From: Siphonodentalium dalli
Lineage: Eukaryota; Mollusca; Scaphopoda; Gadilida; Siphonodentaliidae
Assembly (NCBI GenBank): GCA_032622095.1
Contig: CP136061.1
Coordinates: forward strand, 85,348,324 to 85,412,323
Direction: 5' to 3'
DNA length: 64,000 nt
Made by a program: the position numbers and the translations under genes. This document shows positions 1-11,712 of this stretch, piece by piece. Below the pieces are notes generated by a model, which saw nothing but the letters and a program-made list of their open reading frames with translations, made no database searches and was not told where the DNA came from. Position 1 is the stretch's first letter, and every line of letters begins with the position of its first letter.

Positions 1-560
1 GGAGTTTAAAAAAAATAAGTCGAAAAGCCCACAACTCTGAGAAAAATCATCGGATCAAACTCAAATTCGAACTTGACCTGTATCTTGATATGACTGATCC
101 ACATAAAAACGGTATTTGCAATTAAAGGATCCAAACTATAGATATCATCCGGAAACCGAAAAAGTGAGAAATTTTCTAAGTAAAAAAAAGTCGAAAAATG
201 GCCACAACTCTCGCAAAAATGGGCGGAGCATACCTATATTCGAACTTGACATAGGGCTGATAAACTCACATACCAAATTTGGTTCAGATATGATCACACA
301 AACTGAAGTTATCATCCGGAAACCAGAAAATTATCAGTTTCTAAGTAAAAAAAGGGCCATAACTCTCGCAAAAATGGGCGGAGCATACCCATATTCGAAC
401 TTGACCTGTATTTTGGTCTGATAAACTCACCGATGAAATTTGCTTTTGATCTAATAACCGAAACTAAAGTTATCATCCTGAAACCATTTCCGGACGGACG
501 GACGGACACAGGCTATTTTAATAGTCCCCCGAATTTTTGTTTTCGGGGGACAAATTATTT
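1..560 (-). repeat. Dispersed repeat R1, copy 1
   Basis: Read on the minus strand, this begins with a short GGGGGA / TCCCCC stem around 515-548, then a run of GTCCGTCC units, then about three diverged subunits of roughly 145 bp. Each subunit starts near 'ttccggatgataacttta' and ends near 'gagagttatggccc'. The same order of blocks recurs on the plus strand near 23895, 32530 and, more distantly, 43385. No coding potential is convincing; the open frames here are by-products of the repeat. The family identity is unknown. Confidence 0.75.
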
Positions 561-625
561 GAGTTGAGGAACCCACCTATCAAAGCTCAGAGTTATTAGG
601 GTTGCTCTGCAGACATGATATACTT
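545..625. repeat. Fragment of MITE family E
   Basis: The stretch containing 'gttgaggaacccacctatca' and 'aagctcagagttatta' matches an inner part of the terminal inverted repeat of the complete element at 56400-56852. It abuts repeat R1. Only this part of the element is present. Confidence 0.45.
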
Positions 626-659
626 AGTTTTGTTGATATTTCAAGCTTTCCTATCAACC

Positions 660-1890
660 TTGAACAGGCACTTTCAAATTTTAACTACAAGCTTAATAAC
701 CCCATACCCCATACCTACTTTTAGCCCCAATTCCACACCCCCCCCCACTGCATGCAGCCCTTGAACGAATGCATTAATTGTGTATTTTCATTGAATATTC
801 TTTCAGTGGCTATGTGATCAACCTGCTCAGGAGTGTACTTGCTTACCTAAACCTAAAAAGAGTCACCATTGCCAGTTGGACAAATTAGCTGAAGACTGCC
901 TCTTGTGTGAAAATAGACCTGATTTTCAGGGCGAAGTGACTTCTCCCCGTCACAAAAATAAGGCAAAAGTGGGTGTTCTCCAGGGCGAAATGGGTTGGCA
1001 AATTTGAAATCAGACCACACTGTACAGTCGCCTATATAACGAAAATAGGAGATAAAATGATGAAACAATGGTTCAAATGTGGAAACTTTGTGATGAAACG
1101 ACTAAAAGTATTGAAAATAAGGACATTAATTCATCTGTTGCTTCCAAAACATCATGTCAACTCGCGTGTCAACAAGGACCGGTGTCGCCAGAAATAGTAT
1201 AATCGGATAATTATCCCCCTTGGCCGTATTAGTACTATTTATAGCCGCCATGATTATGTTCATTTAAAAAAAAATCCGGATTGTTCCAGACAGTCTGTGA
1301 TAGCACGGCCATGTCGAGTTATCTGTGACTAAAATATACTCCCAGCACTAATGCAGGGCGCCTGGGTGTGAACCGCACTGGCTTTATACCATACGGTGAC
1401 TCCAGCATACAACCAGTGATTAATTAGCTCTCCATATTCCTTTCATATCTCAACCTGTGGGAGCCTGTGGGAGCATGGGCAGGGCACCCTGGCAAATTAA
1501 TCACCGTTTATTATTCGATGTATAAAATGTTAAATTGTATTGTTATTTTTAAAGGAAAAACAGAATTGCAATTAGCCAATAAAACGATAAAAACAATTAT
1601 GACGCAGCAAAACAAAGTTATCAAACGAATTATATTTTTTAGAAAATCAGCAAATTATAATTGAATTAGTTTCCAAACGACAATTTAACGCTTTAGTTCG
1701 TTCAATGCAAACGGAACCCAAAACCATGTATTCCTATAAACAATGCGCAAACGATCGTGCATTAACATGTTTTTATCGCTAATTGTATGAATTCAGTTCT
1801 TTCTAATTTCGGGTGTAGATTATATTTTTATTTATACATGCACATGGGTAATTTCCGTATTTATCAACGGATTCGAGCCATTGAAGTCTC
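660..1890. other. No gene recognised
   Basis: AT-rich sequence with short open frames only. I see no splice-bordered exon, RNA gene or clear repeat. Confidence 0.4.
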
Positions 1891-1899
1891 AAACCACAA

Positions 1900-4175
1900 C
1901 CGCGGATTCCAATTATACACTTGGTACATTTCGTTTTTGTCAAAAGCCCTGGGTGTGGGTGCGGTTGGGATATTCACAGTCATCGGCAAACTATTTAATA
2001 CTTCTTATACACAAGGCTCGCGCTGCTGTCAGAACGTTTCACTTTGAAACCGTTATATCTTGAAATATTAAGTCACAGCATATGATTCTATTTATTGGAT
2101 ATTATAGAGCTATATTCTCCCGACATATAGCCGTTTTCGAATCGAAAATATATCCACGGGAACATTGATTTATTTTCAATTTACCAGACCTGGGTTTGGG
2201 TGCGGTTCGGATATTCACAGTCATCGGCAAACTATTTAATACTTCTTATACACAAGGCTTGCGCGGCTGTCAGAACGTTTCACTTTGAAACCGTTATATC
2301 TTGAAATATTAAGTCACAGCATATGATTCTATTTATTGGATATTGTAGAGCTATTTTTCCCAGACAGATACCCGTTTTCCAATCGAAAATATATCCACGG
2401 GAACTTTGATTTATTTTCAATTTACCAGACCTGGGTGTGGGTGCGGTTGGTATATTCACAGTCATCGGTAGTGATGAGCCGATTGTCAAATAGAGCCGTG
2501 CGCCGATTGCCGATTATTTGAGATCACAATCGGCCGATTCAGGTGCCGATTCCGATTATTTCAATAATGTATAGCAGAATATGTTATATGTGTTATATAA
2601 TACTTAGAATTAGAAGCTATCAACAAACGTAGTAATATGCCAGTACACTGTATACATAAGTATATGTTTGGGTAAGTAGATAGGTGGGTATGGGCAGACT
2701 AGTGATCGAATACAGGCAACATACCCATGTATTCTAGGCTATTCCACAACAAATTTTTTGAAAGTTTGATGTAGCCACGTGCATGACGACATGTCCATGG
2801 TCCGTTTTTGATAACAATTCATCAAACGGCATTTTTCTTTGATCCCAATTCAAAGACATCACGTCAAAGGAAATGAGCCGACTGAACTAGTTGCAAGTTA
2901 CACCATGTTCATGTCAATTTCACAGACACGATTCGATTTCGGCGTGGTCATCATAATAATCATTTGTGGTGACATATACGTGACGTCACACGAGGCTGAC
3001 TGGATGGGTAGAGGATAGCTGCTATCCGTGATTAGGTGTTGTCTTCAACTATTTAAAGTCACGTGACATGCACTTTCGGTTTCTATAGTAGTGTTTATAC
3101 CTGTTACGCTGTATGTACTATATAGATACCTTTGTTGTACTGGTACTGCGTATGCATACATTTTGATTTTTGATAGTTTGACATACATAAATCAAAATGT
3201 CTACATGTTGACGAACAATAAAGTTACCTATTGGCGTACATGAGTCCCATGACATGTACGTTGTGTACATCACAATGCTAAAGAAATCAATCGAATTATT
3301 ATGCGCAATCACGGCGTCATGCTCGCTGCCTCACTCTAACTCAAAGTGTCACGTGCTTCCCGGCGACCCCCACTAATATATTGTTCACACATGGGCCCAG
3401 GTACGGCCGGGGTATTGCAGAGGGCATGTATGTATATCAAGTTTGTGTTTGGTATCACTTTCCCCATATTTACTGGTCATTTATTCAACAAAACATCGTC
3501 ATATTTAAAACAGTTTATTAAAGAAAATCAAGCACTCATTTATTATTTAGACAATCGGAAATCCCGATGTTCAAACCCGAGTACCGATTGTCATCCGATG
3601 GGCCACAATCGGCCGATTCCGATTGTCGTTCCCGATTATCGGCTCATCACTAGTCATCGGCAAACTATTTAATACTTCTTATACACAAGGCTCGCGCGGC
3701 TGTCAGAACGTTTCACTTTGAAACCGTTATATCTTGAAATATTAAGTCACAGCATATGATTCTATTTATTGGATATTGTAGAGCTATTTTTCCCAGACAG
3801 ATACCCGTTTTCCAATCGAAAATATATCCACGGGAGCTTTGATTCATTTTCAATTTACCAGACCTGGGTGTGGTTGGGATATTCCCAGTCATCAGCAAAC
3901 TATTTACTACTTATACACAAGGCTCGCGCGGCTGTCAGAACGTTTCACTTTGAAACCGTTATATCTTGAAATATTAAGTCACAGCATATGATTCTATTTA
4001 TTGGATATTGTAGATCTACATTGTATTTTTCCCCCGACAGATACCCGTTTTCCAATCGAAAATATATCCACGGGAACATTGATTCATTTTCAATTTACCA
4101 GACCTGGGTGTGGGTGCGGTTGGGATATTCTCAGTCATCAGCAAACTATTTAATACTTCTTATACTGGCACGGTA
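1900..4175. repeat. 241-bp tandem array, split by a hAT-like insertion
   Basis: About five copies of a unit of roughly 235-245 bp. The landmark 'gtcatcggcaaactattt' (or its 'gtcatcagc' variant) occurs near 1979, 2220, 3653, 3888 and 4133, and a sixth partial landmark at 2461 ends at the insertion. Each unit also carries 'gtcagaacgtttcactttga' and 'aatatatccacggga'. The array is interrupted at 2469-3652 by a transposon. The open frames in it repeat with the unit and are not treated as genes. Confidence 0.85.
2469..3652. mobile_element. Non-autonomous hAT-like DNA transposon
   Basis: The element begins 'tagtgatgagccgat' and ends 'atcggctcatcacta', a terminal inverted repeat. It is flanked by a perfect 8-bp duplication, 'gtcatcgg', at 2461-2468 and 3653-3660. 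The duplicated bases belong to the surrounding tandem repeat, so the empty site can be reconstructed from neighbouring copies. Subterminal blocks rich in 'ccgatt' and 'aatcgg' are present at both ends. An 8-bp target duplication and a TIR of this type are established hAT features. The 1.18-kb interior has no transposase frame, so it would have depended on an enzyme encoded elsewhere. Confidence 0.88.
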
Positions 4176-4179
4176 TATT

Positions 4180-4677
4180 TGTTTGGTTCCTATTTTGTCG
4201 GTTCATAGATGCCGACCAAAATATTATAGCTGAGTTTAGGCGGAGAAAACTCAGAAAATTTTCGGAAGATTAGTTTGCTACCAGTTACCATACCTAAAAA
4301 GAGTGTCTTGCTACCTGTCTTCCTTTTTAAAACTTTTAATTTCGTTTATTTATCATTTCAGATTCAGGTTTTTTTTTTAAATCATAAAAATTAAATTAAA
4401 ATTTTTTTAAAGTTAAACTTGGAATTTAAAATTTAAAATTATGAACTTGCAATGAAAAAGACAGTTTTATGGTGTATATTAGGCTAGACTGAGGATCTAA
4501 AAATGTAAAAAAAAAAAAAAAAATTAATTAAATTTTAAAATAAAAAAAATGAAATTTGAAACGTGATATACATTGCTTATGAAGACATATCTAAGCAGCT
4601 GACTGCAAATTAATTATTATAACAAGCCTTAAATGGTAAAAATACGAGCTGTGTTGTCACTGTGATTACCGGCAGTC
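4180..4677. other. AT-rich spacer
   Basis: Contains long A/T runs, including an A run near 4508-4523. No gene or structured repeat was seen. Confidence 0.4.
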
Positions 4678-4719
4678 AGCGTTAGTTAATTAGACAGCGC
4701 TGTCTAATTAACTAACGCT
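4678..4719. repeat. Perfect 42-bp palindrome
   Basis: The left half, ending 'ttaattagacagc', is the exact reverse complement of the right half, beginning 'gctgtctaattaa', with no loop. Beyond it, 'taccgg' on the left and 'ccggta' on the right extend the symmetry imperfectly. It could extrude as a cruciform or be the remnant of a small foldback element. Confidence 0.9.
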
Positions 4720-5309
4720 AGCGGCCGGTATGCAATAACCCAGTGCGGTTCGGATGGCTCTGGATTTAGTCACAGTTAACTCGACATGGCAGGTATAAAT
4801 TATTTTTGTTTCTGTCTACAAACTTAAGTTTGTATCCACTATTGGTTGATATTGCACCAATTATTTGGTCCGAATAATTTTCATTTTTTTTAAAATCAGG
4901 ATTCAGGTTCTAATTGATCGCATTTGAGCCCTAAAGGACAGCTTATTTTTTCGCCTTTATTTTTAGCGTGAAATCCAAACACATCTCGAAAGATGCCTGT
5001 TTTAGAATACCAGAAGTCAGATTACGACTACGACTCGTCAGGTCTGGCAAATGTGAGAATACAGCTACAATAGCTGTATTCAGCTAACCTAGCTGTATTC
5101 AGCTATATATTATACTCTCAAACCAGCTGTTTTTCGATAATAAACTAGAAGCGCTAATTTGTGCATCAAAATTAGGCTACCCTATTCTCCGGCCACCCTC
5201 AACCAAATCAAAATCGTCGCTTGTGTTCTGACAAAGTGTTGCCTTTTGTCGGCACGGCGATGGTGATTATGTGTGAAAACTTACTACGGCGGTCGATGTC
5301 GGTCATAAC

Positions 5310-6740
5310 GGTTAATAACTCTCTTATGCAATGCGGAATACCTTGAAAAATACATTAAATACAATATTTATCACCGAAGATGGAACATCTTAATCATTCC
5401 CGGAAGTATCAATATGATGCTGCTAAAACGCAGTTTGGTTGGTGCGTTAAAACAGGTAAAAAGGGGAACATCTCTAGCCAGAGTTTAACCGAGCGAGTTC
5501 CACTCACTGCTTGAGCTGATTCTCTCCAAAAATACGGAAACGCATACTTGTATGTCAAATCGCGAAAATACAAATACCAATGTTATGTTTAGTAAGTTTT
5601 CACACATTATATATTTTCCCTCCAAAACAGATTGAATAGTTCTGACTCGCTAACGACCAGGACTTCATGTTTGAAATACTTCAGAAATTATATAAGTCGC
5701 ATTTTAATTTCAGTTGTCCCTATGTTGTGCCATACATTTGCAATATGCCGCACAATATCTGTATATACAGTTATGAATAGTTTACCAGTATCGCTCACAA
5801 ACCGCTAGTGGTATGTAATTCTAAATGCTTGATATAGGTACACCATTCTAACGCCCCCTACCGGTTTAGCATCGGGAAGAAGTAAACGAGTGTTTGGGAT
5901 GAATTTGATCTTTATTTTATAAGTTAGTTAAAGTGATGTGAAACGTAAATTGAACCTCACAATTGAGTTCCCTGCGATATTCTGTGGAAAGACTGAATAA
6001 AATAACCCCCATACACGAAATGCCCCAACCAGATATCAGTTTGTACTAATTATACGGCCACGTAACTAACTATTTACTTTCCCTCAATCGGGACGAATAA
6101 TTCCACTGTAAACGCGAAATAAATACACTAACGAGTTGTCGTGTGCAGTCGCGGAAACACCCGAACACTTCCGACTTGGTCGGGATTGAGTCGGCTTTCG
6201 TTCTCAGAAAATAGCTTCCGTGGAGGGAGGCCGTTTGCTGGAATAGCGTAACATCAGCTTAATAAAACGAAAAACAAGCGGTATAGTCAATTCGAATGGG
6301 AGGGATTTAAAAGGAATTATTGCCTGAAATCACCAACGGAAGAACATTGACCGAGTTATGAAGGAATTATAATCAAAGTGGTCATGATCGAGCAATGAAC
6401 AACGGTAACAGTTGAAAATGTTACTATTTATAGAAATTTGTAATCGTTGCAGATCGTTGACCGATTTTATGATCGATATACAGCAGGTACAGTCTCGTGC
6501 AGAAAGAGTTGTCTTACATGTGTATTTCAAACTGTTTAATTACCTGTGCAATGCTACATGTGTGCCATATTGCTATTCACTATTCTAGTACAGACCGTAT
6601 TTGTTTGGGACAGCGATGGTGATATAGATATCCATATGGAATTATGTTTTCTTCAATTTTTGAGTTTATATAGGCCCAAATAAATATACCATAAGATGGA
6701 CTCAATCATTGACAGTTAGAATTGGATGGAAGTAAAGAAG
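5310..6740. other. Interior of large IR element, no gene seen
   Basis: No conserved reading frame, RNA gene or tandem repeat was recognised between the left arm and the CTTAAG cluster. Confidence 0.4.
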
Positions 6741-6749
6741 TGTTGTGTA

Positions 6750-7400
6750 TTTGCACTAAGTATAAGCGCAATTGCTTTATGCTTAAGCGCAAATATTTGT
6801 ATGCAAATAAATAATAAATGTAAAAAAGACTCCCATGTGATTTGGTCTAAACTCAAATTAACTCAGGCCATAAAACATTACTCAAACATAGGTGAGGACT
6901 CCACCCAGAATCCCAGATCCCATACTAAGATGGATATTCAGACTGAGGAAACCAGTTGGAGATAGGTACATGTATTTGCTTAAGCATAATTCATTTCAAT
7001 TACGCTTAAGTGTAAATGAAATCCACTTAAGCGTAAATGAGTTGCGCTTAACCGTAATTCATATACACTCCCATTGAACTCCACATACTCAAGCTGAAAT
7101 GGATGCAACCACATTACTAATGCCAGTAAGTTAACATACATCAGATTATACAATTATACATATAAGGTAAGACAGCCGATGAAATTATTGCTCTTAATAT
7201 AATTCCAATGTATTATGATAACGCATAAGTCAATTATGCTTAAGCGTAAATGATTACATTAAGCGTAACTGATTTATGCTTAAGCGTAAATTATTTACGC
7301 TTAAATGCAATTAGTTAATATAAAATGTGAAAATGAATCATTTGCGCTTAAGCGCAAGTATATGTCTATCAATATATTTGTGCTTAAGCGCAAATACCTA
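6750..7400. repeat. Cluster of CTTAAG-centred palindromic motifs
   Basis: The motif 'gcttaagcg(t/c)aaat' and its variants recur many times in both orientations, for example near 6778, 6977, 7003, 7025, 7228, 7276, 7347 and 7381. A few more copies lie near 7950-8020 and one near 25981. Spacing is irregular, so this is not a simple tandem array. The function is unknown. Confidence 0.7.
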
Positions 7401-7529
7401 ACACTCCCTTACTTCCCTCTGATTGTGAATGATAGAGTCCATCTCATAGTATATTATCATGGACCCATAGTAGTAGCCCCATATAATACTGAAACATTGA
7501 AGAAAAAATATTTCCATATGCATATATCA

Positions 7530-7900
7530 GCATCTCTGTCCCTGGTGTCCCAAGAATTGGTGCCTCACTCCCAGAGCAGCTCTAGTATATTATATTAAAG
7601 GGACATCTCCTACACAGATATATACCATTTCCATGGCCATAAATATGGAATTCAGGGTTACTGGGGGACTCGCTTCCCTCATATGGTGTACTTATTGACT
7701 TGAAATTGGGGAAAACCCCAATTTTCATATTATCAGCATCCCTGTCCCCAAGAATTTGTGTCTCCATCCCAGAGATCTAGTATATTTTATAAAAGAGATA
7801 TATCCTGCACATATCTCTACCATTTCCATGGTCATAAAAGAGTTATTGTGGTTACTGGGGGGGGGGGGGGGTGCTTCCCTCATATGGTGGGTCTGTGCCA
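7530..7900 (+). repeat. Two direct repeats of about 200 bp
   Basis: Two diverged copies share 'ccatttccatgg', 'gcttccctcatatggtg' and 'agtatatt', first at about 7570-7690 and again at about 7770-7890. The second contains a run of about 14 G at 7858-7871. Confidence 0.65.
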
Positions 7901-8044
7901 TTTAAAATTAATTCAGGGGGGTGATATCAATGCATATTAATTTTTATTTGCGCAAATGATTTACACTGAAGCGGAAATGATAGATGTTATTTTGCGAAAT
8001 ATTTGCGCTTGATTGTAAATGAATAATAAATGTGAAATGGGTAT

Positions 8045-8632
8045 CCCATACATGAAATGCCGCATCTATATGCTATAGCGCGTATATCCTACAGGTCTGG
8101 GTGAACCACCGATCAATCAATAACAGCCCGATCGGGCTAAAGTAGACCGATCAGGCTAAAATAGACCGATCGTTCTTTCACAGCCAGCTTGAATCTTGGA
8201 TAAAGGGAGTAGGCCTACTCTAAATTGTTCTTTCAAGAGAAATAGGCCTCCCATACATGAAACGCCTTATCTATATACTATAGCGCGCATACCCTACAGG
8301 TCTGGGTGAACCACCGATCAATCAATAATAGCCCGATCGGGCTAAAATAGACTGATCAGTCTTTCACAGCCAGCCTGAATCTTGGATAAAGGGAGTAGGC
8401 CTACTATAAATTGTTCTTTCAAGTGAAATAGGCCTCCCATACATAAAACGCCTTATCTATATCCTATAGTGCGCATATCCTACAGGTCTGGGTGAACCAC
8501 CGATCAATCAATAATAGCCCGATCGGACTAAAATATACCGATCGTGCTAAAATAATCCCATCGGTCTTTCACAGCCAGCATGAATCTTGGATAAAGGGAG
8601 TAGGCCTACTCTAAATTGTTCTTTCAAGTTAC
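8045..8632 (+). repeat. Three tandem copies of a 186-205 bp unit
   Basis: Starts are near 8045, 8250 and 8436, each beginning 'cccatacat'. Each copy contains 'caggtctgggtgaaccaccg', 'gatcaatcaata' and a palindromic 'cccgatcggg' block. The first copy carries one extra 'agaccgatcaggctaaaat' subunit. Confidence 0.9.
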
Positions 8633-8639
8633 AACCATT

Positions 8640-9590
8640 TTTTTGTAAAAATATTATTCTGATTCATTTTGAAACTAATGAAAGACAATTTTGAAACTAA
8701 TGAAAGACAATGTATAATTTTTTCCTGGTATATTCATCATAAATTTGAACAAATCTTCAAGCAAACAAAATTTCAATATTCAAGAAATCTCTTACAACAG
8801 TGTCAGGAAGACCAATCGATCTAGCTCAGCACGATTGGTCTATTGTTATGTCAAATATTATTGAAATATTGCTTATAATTTTCATTTACAGAAGTCAATA
8901 ATTCGCATGCAGATAACTTCACCTTGTATTCGGCCAGATATGTTGACGTTAGATTAGAAGGCAGAATTCCCAGATTTGTTTATTATTGGTGAACCTGGAT
9001 AATTTCGGAGGTGTGTCAATCGTCTTTTGCACACTGTGAATACGTACTCATTCTCTCCTAAATTTGCAAAAATCCATATATATATAAATATATATATACA
9101 GAGTGTGAAAACGTTGTTAGTTGCCAAATAATTGTCGACATTTTACTTAGAAAACTTGAATGCAAAAACTATGATAGGCCCCCTATTATTTTGTTTTTGT
9201 TTTTCTCTTTTTGTTGAATCTACTTTCGTTATCGACATGCCGGCCTTTGTTTTGGCTGTTCTCACAGTCGTGCGTGCCAGCCGATCGTCGTTATTCGGGT
9301 GGTTCCGATTTCCTCCGAATATATCCACGAGACTCCGCGCGCTGATTCGCTCCGAAAATGTGTTAGTATCTGAGAAGATTTCTTACTCTGATCGCAGTTT
9401 TCAACAATTTAATACAGGGCGAGTACCGCACTAATAATATGCCACATTGGGGTTTTCTTTCTAGTTTTTTATGACCTTTCTTGTGGCATATCGGGCACAG
9501 TTCTGTCTGACATCAAATATATGCCCACCGGGAGTGAAGCTAATGACTTTAATGAATGCATTTGCAGAAAATAGTCCCCAGAATATTTAC
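8640..9590. other. No gene recognised
   Basis: AT-rich. A 100-codon open frame at 9132-9434 has no domain that I recognise and no splice context, and is not called. Confidence 0.4.
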
Positions 9591-10262
9591 TGACATCGAC
9601 CACCGTAGTAAGTTTTCACACAAAATCAGAATTGCCGTGTCGACAAAAGGCAACACTTTGTCAGAACACAAGCGACGATTTTGATTTGGTTGAGGGTGAC
9701 CGGAGAATATGGTAGCCTAATTTTGATGCGCAAATTAGCGCTTCTAGTTTATTATCGAAAAACAGCCGGTTTGAGAGTATAATATATAGCTGAATACAGC
9801 TAGGTTAGCTGAATACAGCTATTGTAGCTGTATTCTCACATTTGCCAGACCTGCTCGTACGAGCGACCTCTCGTGGGAGGTAATCATGATCATCAATAAC
9901 GGTAATCACCGTAATGTACCTCAACTTTAGTCTTTAATTAGGGACATTACCTCCCTCGAGATGTCGCTCGTAAGATGACTTTCGTTATTAAAAAAAAGGC
10001 GTCGTCCCGACCATGGAACCGGAGCGGGGTGTTGCAATCTATGGAATCACATGACACTCGATCTTTATAGATCTTTTTGGATTTCGCGCTAAAACGAAAT
10101 CCGAATAAATAAGCTATCATTTAGTGCTCAAATAAATAACCGGGATCAATTAGAACATGATAAAAGAATTTTTCGAAAATTAGGCGGACACAGTAATTGG
10201 GGTTCAATGCAGTGCACGTGGATAACAAGTAATGTTTGAGACAGAAAAAAAAAACGATTTAC

Positions 10263-10449
10263 CTGCTGCGCTCTCATCGGCCAGCCGCTTATATGCCTGG
10301 TAAAAGTTAATGGCGAACCAAATTTTATAGTAGCTATAAATAGACGGCAAGGGTTCGTTTCGCTGAATAGTTCTCACTTCCGCTTTAGATCCAGATCGGA
10401 AGAATTGAAGCACGTTTTCGCGAACAGAACGCTTTTTACGAAGCAAAAG
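10263..10449 (-). CDS. Candidate internal exon, unknown protein
   Basis: On the minus strand this 187-nt stretch is open throughout, preceded by an AG at 10450-10451 and followed by a GT at 10261-10262 ('gcagcag|gtaaat'). The frame reads LLLRKKRSVRENVLQFF at its start and FYQAYKRLADESAA at its end, with a balanced composition unlike the AT-driven frames nearby. It would end with one extra base (phase 1). I do not recognise the family, and no partner exon was found on the same strand. It lies just outside the right arm of the large inverted-repeat element and could be a captured or orphaned exon. Confidence 0.4.
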
Positions 10450-10787
10450 CTATACTAAGAATATATTTCACTTGTTTATTTTGTGGTAGGTGAAGCTAAA
10501 CATTGAATACGTATATTCGGAGTGCCATGACCTTGTTCCCATTGTCTCCGACACAACTTATCAATTGTTGTGATTACCGTTATATCAGTTTCACTTTCAG
10601 TTTCGATTACACCTAAGTACCTGGTCAAAACAGCTGATCGCTACAGGTGTTAGATTATATTTTATTTTGTTAGCAGCCATAAACACGTTGAAAGTGTAAT
10701 TTTACACAAAATAGTATAACATTATGTGAATATAAACTATGTATAACATAAGTAAAAGTGGTTTATATATATTATACTGTGTGCATT

Positions 10788-10936
10788 CAAGCCTTGAAAT
10801 CGTGTGCCTGTCATTTGCAGAATGAGGTTCCCAGAGGGTGAATTTGGTGATGCTAACACGCTATGCTGGTTAGCATCACTAAATTTGCCCTCTGGGGACC
10901 TCATTCTGCAAATGACCGACACTATTTCAAGGCTTG
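10788..10936. mobile_element. Hairpin MITE, family M, short form
   Basis: A foldback of 149 bp. The ends are 'caagccttgaaat' and 'atttcaaggcttg', and the interior stem pairs 'agaatgaggttcccagaggg' with its complement near 10890-10910. The same stem occurs twice near 33260-33660, inside a larger element with related ends. No coding capacity. Confidence 0.85.
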
Positions 10937-10939
10937 GAT

Positions 10940-11710
10940 GTATAATATATGTAATAATCTCATTGAAAGCTGTGATGTGTAAAGTTTTGTAGTGACATTC
11001 ACATGCAGGCATTCGAAACAGTTGTGGTAGAGCACAGGGGTGGGTCTTTAGTGAACCATCAGTCGCTATAAGACAAACATTTATGGGGCTCTGAGTCTTG
11101 GTCAGGCAGGGTCTATAGTAAACTGAGCCTACCTTTAAATTAAAAGTCTTCATCATGCATTTATTTGATACTGTACTCATGCTAAACGGAACACATTCCA
11201 TAATTGAGTGATATCATATTAATAATATGTTTGCAAAAATTGAGGACCTCACAATTAGCCAACAAACACTACCTCAATAAAAATTAAGCCGATTTAATCC
11301 CTTCTAATTAATGGGGCCGACTTCGCATAGGGACGTCTTCGTATGGGCCCCGACTCCGTGGGGGCCGACTTCTCCAGATACCGTGCCCACTTACCTTACT
11401 ATAAATGGACTTCTTGTACAAAGTGATGGAGAATAGATGCATTAAATTTATATTTATCAAGATCTCAATCACTGTGTAGAAGGCCTGTGGTGACAGTACA
11501 TATTATTGAAAATCAGTTGGATGCACTCACTGGACTGTCATACAGTGTATGACTGAATGCTAGCAGGATAACATAATAACAAGCCCTGGCGCGCAATGCC
11601 CATTTATTTCCAATATATGGTGCTCCGGGGGACACAGTTTTTAGTTACCGTAATTATAAGGGAGAGGCAAGTTATACATTTTGAACTTCACATTCTTGGA
11701 GTTCTAAAGA
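10940..11710. other. No gene recognised
   Basis: Only short, composition-driven frames are present. No repeat structure was noted. Confidence 0.35.
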
Positions 11711-11712
11711 AG

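Larger units (their letters stand above)
4840..10215. mobile_element. Large inverted-repeat element (about 5.4 kb)
   Basis: About 450 bp on the left (4840-5302) recurs inverted on the right (about 9592-10210). Shared landmarks include 'aatcaaaatcgtcgcttgtg', 'agctgtattcagcta' and 'gcgctaatttg', and a weaker outer part around 'gttctaattgat'. The right arm carries an extra hairpin at about 9852-9975. The 4.3-kb interior has no recognised gene. The form is that of a non-autonomous DNA element with long TIRs, or of an inverted segmental duplication. No target duplication was identified, so the outer limits are approximate. Confidence 0.6.

Noticed and set aside
9132-9434. 100-codon ORF with a hydrophobic segment
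   Set aside because: No recognised domain, no splice or promoter support; hydrophobicity follows T-rich composition.
10737-11201. 154-codon minus ORF
   Set aside because: It runs across the hairpin MITE at 10788-10936, so much of it is repeat; the remainder has no motif.
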